Assembly (NCBI GenBank): GCA_023422735.1 | Contig: JAFAGL010000328.1 | Coordinates: 1 to 18,449 of the forward strand | Direction: 5' to 3' | DNA length: 18,449 nucleotides | Source of the DNA: Pseudomonadota bacterium | GTDB lineage: Bacteria; Pseudomonadota; Alphaproteobacteria; Rhizobiales; Rhizobiaceae | Shown here: positions 15,059 to 18,449 of the stretch, one piece after another | Layout of the letters: every line of letters begins with the position of its first letter | Numbering within the stretch: the stretch's first letter is position 1 | Program-made: the position numbers and the translations under genes | The notes under the pieces: generated by a model | Told to the model about the DNA's origin: nothing | Seen by the model: the letters and a program-made list of their open reading frames with translations, nothing else | Databases searched by the model: none

Positions 15059-15086
15059 CGCTGACAGCACTTTCGGCCTGTCAGCG
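15059..15086. terminator. Perfect 9-base hairpin between convergent genes
   Basis: CGCTGACAG (15059-15067) and CTGTCAGCG (15078-15086) pair without mismatch around a ten-base loop. ATTTTAC follows on the plus strand, a weak T-run. It lies between the plus-strand rfb operon and the minus-strand small membrane-protein gene, where a shared terminator is expected. The rest of 15000-15123 holds nothing else recognisable except the short palindrome CGCATGCG at 15041-15048. Confidence 0.5.
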
Positions 15087-15123
15087 ATTTTACAGGGGCG
15101 TAGGAGGCTTTTGAGGCTAACGC

Positions 15124-15450
15124 TCATTGGTCGACTGAGGTGGAATTCGATCGTTGCCTCGCCTTGACGAGGACAATAACACTCGGCCAGGCCATCGTGT
15201 TGGCGATATCTTTGAGGCTTTCGAGCCAGTTGATCGACCCTGTCCACATAATCCAGTCATAGGCGTCGAGCGCCTCATTCGACAAAGTCAGACTAAACAG
15301 CGCCGCCCACGCTGCATGCCATCGGGATGATTTGCGGCGAAAGATCCATGCCGCACCCAGAAAAATGATGATACCAAGATGAATATGCAGGGCATCGTGC
15401 GACATGGACAGGTGGTCGCCCACAAATGATTTGATGTCATACCATCGCAT
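15124..15450 (-). CDS. Small predicted membrane protein of unknown function
   Basis: A reading frame of 108 codons from ATG 15448-15450. It has the look of a real membrane protein: a first hydrophobic segment at about 22-38 (LHIHLGIIIFLGAAWIF), a short loop with basic residues (RRKSSRW), a second segment at 46-59, an acidic loop NEALDAYDW (58-66), and a third segment near 84-97. The stretch ESLKDIANTMAWPS (77-90) and HIH near the start have the character of conserved positions, and similar short proteins of unknown role are known to me from other alphaproteobacteria (recollection, not a search). The start is uncertain: a TTG at 15486 and an ATG at 15405 are in frame, and none has a strong ribosome site. 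It lies 60 bases after the MBL gene on the same strand, so the two may be co-transcribed. No function is proposed. Confidence 0.65.
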   Translation of the reverse strand: MRWYDIKSFVGDHLSMSHDALHIHLGIIIFLGAAWIFRRKSSRWHAAWAALFSLTLSNEALDAYDWIMWTGSINWLESLKDIANTMAWPSVIVLVKARQRSNSTSVDQ

Positions 15451-15510
15451 GCCACGAGCATCCCGGCATGTGCGCAACCGCTGCAAGATGGAAGGACATC
15501 GCTTTTCCCA

Positions 15511-16545
15511 TCAGGCCAAACCCGCCCGCATGAGGCCGTCCGCGGCTTCCTGCCATGCGAGTTTCCGCTGATATATGAGCAGGTTCACATGGGCCATGGT
15601 CTCGCTGAAGGCGAAACTGAGCTGATGCGGATCAAGCGGCCGCGGAAACAGGACCGGCACAAGTTCGGCAACGCTTTTAGGGCCTGTGCGACACGCGCTG
15701 ATCAACTGGTCGCAACGCTCCGCGTGGTGGTCTCCCAATTCCGTGCAACGCTGGTGGAGACCGTAAAACGGGAGCCTGTGCCCCGGCAGAACCAGAACGT
15801 CGTCGGCGATATCGCGTTTGATCGCCTGGAGCGAGCGCAGATAGAGGCCGAGCGGATTCCCGTCCGGCTCCGCCGCCCAAACGCTGATATTCGGTGTTAT
15901 TTTTTCCAGAACCTGATCGGCGGCCAGAAAAATCCTGCGCTTGGCGTCGTGCAACATCAGCTGTTCGGGTGCATGTCCGTCCCCCGACAGCACATCGAAT
16001 GTGAAATCACCGATCTCAAGCGTATCGCCTGCGACCAGGCGTCGGAAGGTTTGCGGAAGCGGAACCACCTGGCGAAGATAGGCGTGACCGAGAGTGCCCA
16101 CCACCTTGCTCACATTTTCGGGCATGCCGTGGCTTCGATAAAAGGCACGCGAAATCTCGTTGTCATTGGCGTCCGGGCTCAAGGACAGGTTCAAACAGCC
16201 GAGATAACTCGTTTGCGAGGTCAAAAGCGGGATGGCATGGTTTTCGCATAGCCAGCCAGCAAGGCCGATATGGTCGGGATGAAGATGCGTCACGATCAAC
16301 TGCGTCAGCTTTTGACCGGCAAGCGGACCGTTCAGCAAGCTCTGCCATGTCGCGATCGCACGGGCATCGCCAAGTCCCGTATCCACAACGGTCCAGCCGT
16401 TTCCGTCGTGAATAAGGTAGATGTTGACGTGATCGAGGCGAAACGGCAGCGGCACGCGCGCCCACAAAAGTCCGTCGGTGACTTCAATGACCTCCCCGGG
16501 AGCGGGGGCTTCGGGGAAAGGAAACTGAAGCGTTGAACTGGACAA
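15511..16545 (-). CDS. MBL-fold metallohydrolase with LACTB2-like C-terminal domain
   Basis: A 344-residue metallo-beta-lactamase-fold protein. The metal ligands are all visible: THLHPDH (His87, His89, Asp91, His92), SGDGHAPEQ (His191), FLAADQVL (Asp210) and LPGHRLPF (His256), so a two-metal site is predicted. The early VNIYLIHDGNGWTVVDTGLG is typical of the glyoxalase II-like and LACTB2-like branch. The C-terminal ~60 residues (SVAELVPVLFPR and SETMAHVNLLIYQRKLAW) look like the winged-helix segment found in LACTB2-like proteins. The substrate is unknown: a thioester, a nucleic acid or a lipid derivative are all possible for this fold. The start is TTG at 16543-16545, with an excellent AGGAGA about six bases upstream; the frame is open for 69 more codons but these are not family-like. 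It diverges from ppx and probably leads the small membrane-protein gene. Confidence 0.9.
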   Translation of the reverse strand: MSSSTLQFPFPEAPAPGEVIEVTDGLLWARVPLPFRLDHVNIYLIHDGNGWTVVDTGLGDARAIATWQSLLNGPLAGQKLTQLIVTHLHPDHIGLAGWLCENHAIPLLTSQTSYLGCLNLSLSPDANDNEISRAFYRSHGMPENVSKVVGTLGHAYLRQVVPLPQTFRRLVAGDTLEIGDFTFDVLSGDGHAPEQLMLHDAKRRIFLAADQVLEKITPNISVWAAEPDGNPLGLYLRSLQAIKRDIADDVLVLPGHRLPFYGLHQRCTELGDHHAERCDQLISACRTGPKSVAELVPVLFPRPLDPHQLSFAFSETMAHVNLLIYQRKLAWQEAADGLMRAGLA

Positions 16546-16814
16546 TTCGTTTCTCCTGAATGGCTGTGTGAGGCCTATCCCTTCACATCTGCCATGAACA
16601 GGGATGACGAAAAGGCACTCACTTTGGACGTAGGCCTTCCGGCAGGAAAAGGTCAACCTGAGCGCAGACCGGGATTGCTGCGGCAGCGAAGGAAAGTGTC
16701 GGACAAATGCGTCAACCGCTTGGTGATCGCGCGATTCGCTGTTAGTCTGCATGCAACTCGAAAACTAGTGCGCCTGCAGCAGCCGTTTCGGCGCTCGGCG
16801 CGGAAGGATTGCAC
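16546..16814. promoter_or_regulatory. Divergent intergenic region between the MBL gene and ppx
   Basis: About 270 bases without a convincing gene. For ppx, TTGGTG (16720-16725) and TAGTCT (16743-16748) are 17 bases apart and lie 66 bases before the GTG; the -10 matches only half of the consensus. For the MBL gene, on the minus strand, TTGACC (16651-16656) and TACGTC (16627-16632) are 18 bases apart, also a poor -10. These are candidates only. Confidence 0.3.
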
Positions 16815-18314
16815 GTGAAGGATCCCGATCCCGGCGCTTCTGCGTCGGTGAAAAGGGGATCGATGCTTGGATCCGGGCAAGGCTATCAGTCTGCCCCGGC
16901 ATTGGCTTCGAAAGATGCCGTGTCGAGATCCGCAGGGTCCCAGACGCCACAGCCGTCTTCGCCCACCACCAAGCGGCGGCGCAAGCGCAAGCGCGGCCGT
17001 GGAACGGCAAGCCCGAATGGTGCGGTTGCCGCATCAGGTGCCGCAGATGCTTCAGCCGAACGAGGTGTTCCGGACGGAGCGGAGCTGCCGTCCTGGCCGG
17101 TCGAAAAACGCCCGCCGGCACCGACGGGCAAGAAGCGTCGACGCCGTTCCAAATCCCGCAAGAACGGGTCTCACCCTGACGCATTCGCGCAATCGGCAGG
17201 TCTTGTCGAGGCGCGCGATCAAACCCAGCGCGGAGCGTCTGTCGCGCTGGCCAGGAAACAGCCGTCGCTCAAACCGGAACGGCGCGCACAATTCGGCGCC
17301 CAGCCAGCCTATGCTGCGCTTGATCTTGGCACCAATAATTGCCGTTTGCTGGTGGCGGTGCCGACGCGATCGGGACAATTTCGCGTGGTTGACGCCTTTT
17401 CGCGCATCGTGCGGCTTGGGGAAGGGCTGACGGCATCCGGGCGCTTGGGCGATGCCGCCATGAACCGCGCCGTGGAAGCGCTCAAGATCTGTGCCGAAAA
17501 ACTCGCGGCGCGTGATATTCGCCGGTCACGATTGATTGCCACGGAAGCATGCCGCTCGGCCGCGAATGGCGCGGAGTTTCTTGAACGCGTCAAGCGCGAA
17601 ACCGGGTTGCAGCTTGAAATCATCAATCGCGAAACGGAAGCGCGCCTCGCCGTTTCGGGATGCGGATCGCTGGTTGAGCGCCAAACAAAGGCGGTCGTCC
17701 TGTTCGATATCGGCGGAGGTTCTTCGGAAATCGCCCTGGTTGATGTGTCGGGGGAACGACGTGCCCGTTTGGCGCGGCACATTGTTGCGTGGACCTCTTT
17801 GCCGGTTGGCGTGGTGTCGTTGGCCGAGCGCTTCGGCGGGCGCACGGTGACGCCGGAGATTTTCCACGCCATGGTTGCCGATGTTTCCTCCATGCTGGAG
17901 AAATTTGGCGACCGGGATCGGCTTGGAGCCCTGGTGAATGGTCCTGAGTTTCACTTGCTGGGAACTTCCGGCACGGTAACGACGCTTGCGGGCATCCATC
18001 TTGGCCTGGAGCGTTATGATCGCCGCCGCGTCGATGGTTTGTGGATGGACAGTGCGCAGGTTGATGCAATGGTGGCCAGGCTTGTGTCGTGGGACTTCGC
18101 GCAACGTGTTGCCAATCCCTGCATCGGTGCTGATCGCGCGGATCTGGTTTTGGCCGGATGCGCGATCCTCGAAGCGATCAGGCTGGTCTGGCCGGCCCAG
18201 CGTTTGCGTGTTGCCGATCGGGGGCTGCGCGAGGGTATCCTCAGCGATCTGATGGGCGAAGATGGCGTGTGGCGCCGCAACAATCACAACAACCAGAAAC
18301 AGGGTGGCCGATGA
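16815..18314 (+). CDS. ppx: Ppx/GppA family phosphatase with long basic N-terminal tail
   Basis: A 499-residue protein of the exopolyphosphatase/guanosine pentaphosphatase family, expected to hydrolyse polyphosphate or pppGpp. The core runs from about 165 to the end. It has AALDLGTNNCRLLVA (phosphate loop 1, ~167-181), ATEACR (242-247, catalytic Glu), LFDIGGGSSEIALVD (296-310, phosphate loop 2) and LLGTSGTVTTLAG. It lacks the C-terminal HD-like domains of the long E. coli enzymes, as other short-type members do. The first ~160 residues are low-complexity, rich in Ala, Ser, Gly and Pro, with two arginine/lysine clusters: KRRRKRKRGR (53-62) and KKRRRRSKSRK (106-116). These look disordered and able to bind nucleic acid or polyphosphate. 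The start GTG 16815 is chosen because GGAAGG ends seven bases before it; a TTG at 16809 is in frame. Its stop overlaps the rlmE start (ATGA). Confidence 0.93.
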   Translation: MKDPDPGASASVKRGSMLGSGQGYQSAPALASKDAVSRSAGSQTPQPSSPTTKRRRKRKRGRGTASPNGAVAASGAADASAERGVPDGAELPSWPVEKRPPAPTGKKRRRRSKSRKNGSHPDAFAQSAGLVEARDQTQRGASVALARKQPSLKPERRAQFGAQPAYAALDLGTNNCRLLVAVPTRSGQFRVVDAFSRIVRLGEGLTASGRLGDAAMNRAVEALKICAEKLAARDIRRSRLIATEACRSAANGAEFLERVKRETGLQLEIINRETEARLAVSGCGSLVERQTKAVVLFDIGGGSSEIALVDVSGERRARLARHIVAWTSLPVGVVSLAERFGGRTVTPEIFHAMVADVSSMLEKFGDRDRLGALVNGPEFHLLGTSGTVTTLAGIHLGLERYDRRRVDGLWMDSAQVDAMVARLVSWDFAQRVANPCIGADRADLVLAGCAILEAIRLVWPAQRLRVADRGLREGILSDLMGEDGVWRRNNHNNQKQGGR

Positions 18315-18449
18315 AACCGCCGAGCAAACGTCCGGGCAGCAGTGGGCCGGGAAGCGGCGCGCGGGCGTTGAAAACCCGTATCAAGAAAAAGCGTGGCCTG
18401 AAGAACTCGTCGCGACGCTGGCTCGAACGCCATTTGAACGATCCCTATG
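18311..18449 (+). CDS. rlmE: 23S rRNA (uridine-2'-O-)-methyltransferase RlmE, N-terminal part (runs off the right edge)
   Basis: The ATG at 18311-18313 overlaps the ppx stop, and 46 complete codons are visible. The start is a glycine-, serine- and lysine-rich tail (MKPPSKRPGSSGPGSGARAL), then TRIKKKRGLKNSSRRWLERH followed by LNDPY. The stretch SSRRWLERHLNDPY is the known beginning of the RlmE/FtsJ/RrmJ catalytic region, which methylates the ribose of U2552 in 23S rRNA during late 50S assembly. The methyltransferase core, with its K-D-K-E tetrad and SAM-binding motif, is beyond the window. The identification rests on this short segment and the common alphaproteobacterial order ppx-rlmE. Confidence 0.88.
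   Translation, partial: MKPPSKRPGSSGPGSGARALKTRIKKKRGLKNSSRRWLERHLNDPY

Noticed and set aside
17526..18287. Minus-strand open frame of 253 codons opposite ppx
   Set aside because: It mirrors the codon pattern of ppx, has no domain signature and no ribosome site.
1..18449. Mobile elements, CRISPR arrays, tRNA genes, riboswitches
   Set aside because: None were seen: no regularly spaced repeats, no transposase or integrase motifs, no cloverleaf-like sequence and no known riboswitch core were recognised by eye.

Overview
The window looks like chromosome of an alphaproteobacterium, probably of the order Hyphomicrobiales (Rhizobiales). This is inferred from three things: a ppx-rlmE pair joined by a 4-base start/stop overlap, a Ppx with a long basic N-terminal tail in front of a short two-lobed core, and frequent GTG and TTG starts. 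Overall base composition is GC-rich (roughly 55-62% in most genes by eye). No tRNA, rRNA, CRISPR array, insertion sequence or integrase was found. The species cannot be named from this sequence.

Left part (1-7445, minus strand): eight genes in a chain in which every neighbouring pair overlaps by exactly four bases (ATGA or GTGA). In transcription order they are a UDP-glucuronate-type 4-epimerase, a TviB/WbpO-type UDP-N-acetylhexosamine 6-dehydrogenase, a GNAT acetyltransferase, a fused hexapeptide-repeat/FdtA-type 3,4-ketoisomerase, a DegT-family (FdtB/QdtB-like) aminotransferase, a Wzx flippase, a GT2 glycosyltransferase whose 3' part is strikingly AT-rich, and the start of a GT4 glycosyltransferase cut by the window edge.

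Middle (7446-7776): a 331-base divergent promoter region.

Right operon (7777-14999, plus strand): a polyprenyl-phosphate hexose-1-phosphate transferase that would start the lipid-linked repeat unit, a CapM-like GT4 glycosyltransferase, UDP-glucose 6-dehydrogenase (ugd), and rfbC, rfbB, rfbD and rfbA for dTDP-L-rhamnose. Candidate terminators lie at the end of rfbA and just after it.

Taken together, this is a Wzx-type surface polysaccharide locus (O-antigen, capsule or exopolysaccharide). Predicted precursors are dTDP-L-rhamnose, a dTDP-3-acylamino-3,6-dideoxyhexose (Fuc3NAc or Qui3NAc; the sequence does not decide), UDP-GlcA/UDP-GalA and a UDP-N-acetylhexosaminuronate. RfbA and RfbB in the right operon would make the dTDP-4-keto-6-deoxyglucose used by both deoxysugar branches, so the two divergent operons depend on each other. 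No Wzy polymerase or Wzz chain-length regulator lies in the window; they may lie to the left.

Far right (15000-18449): a probable two-gene minus-strand unit (MBL-fold hydrolase plus a small uncharacterised membrane protein), then plus-strand housekeeping genes ppx and the start of rlmE. This end looks like the conserved chromosomal flank of the polysaccharide island.
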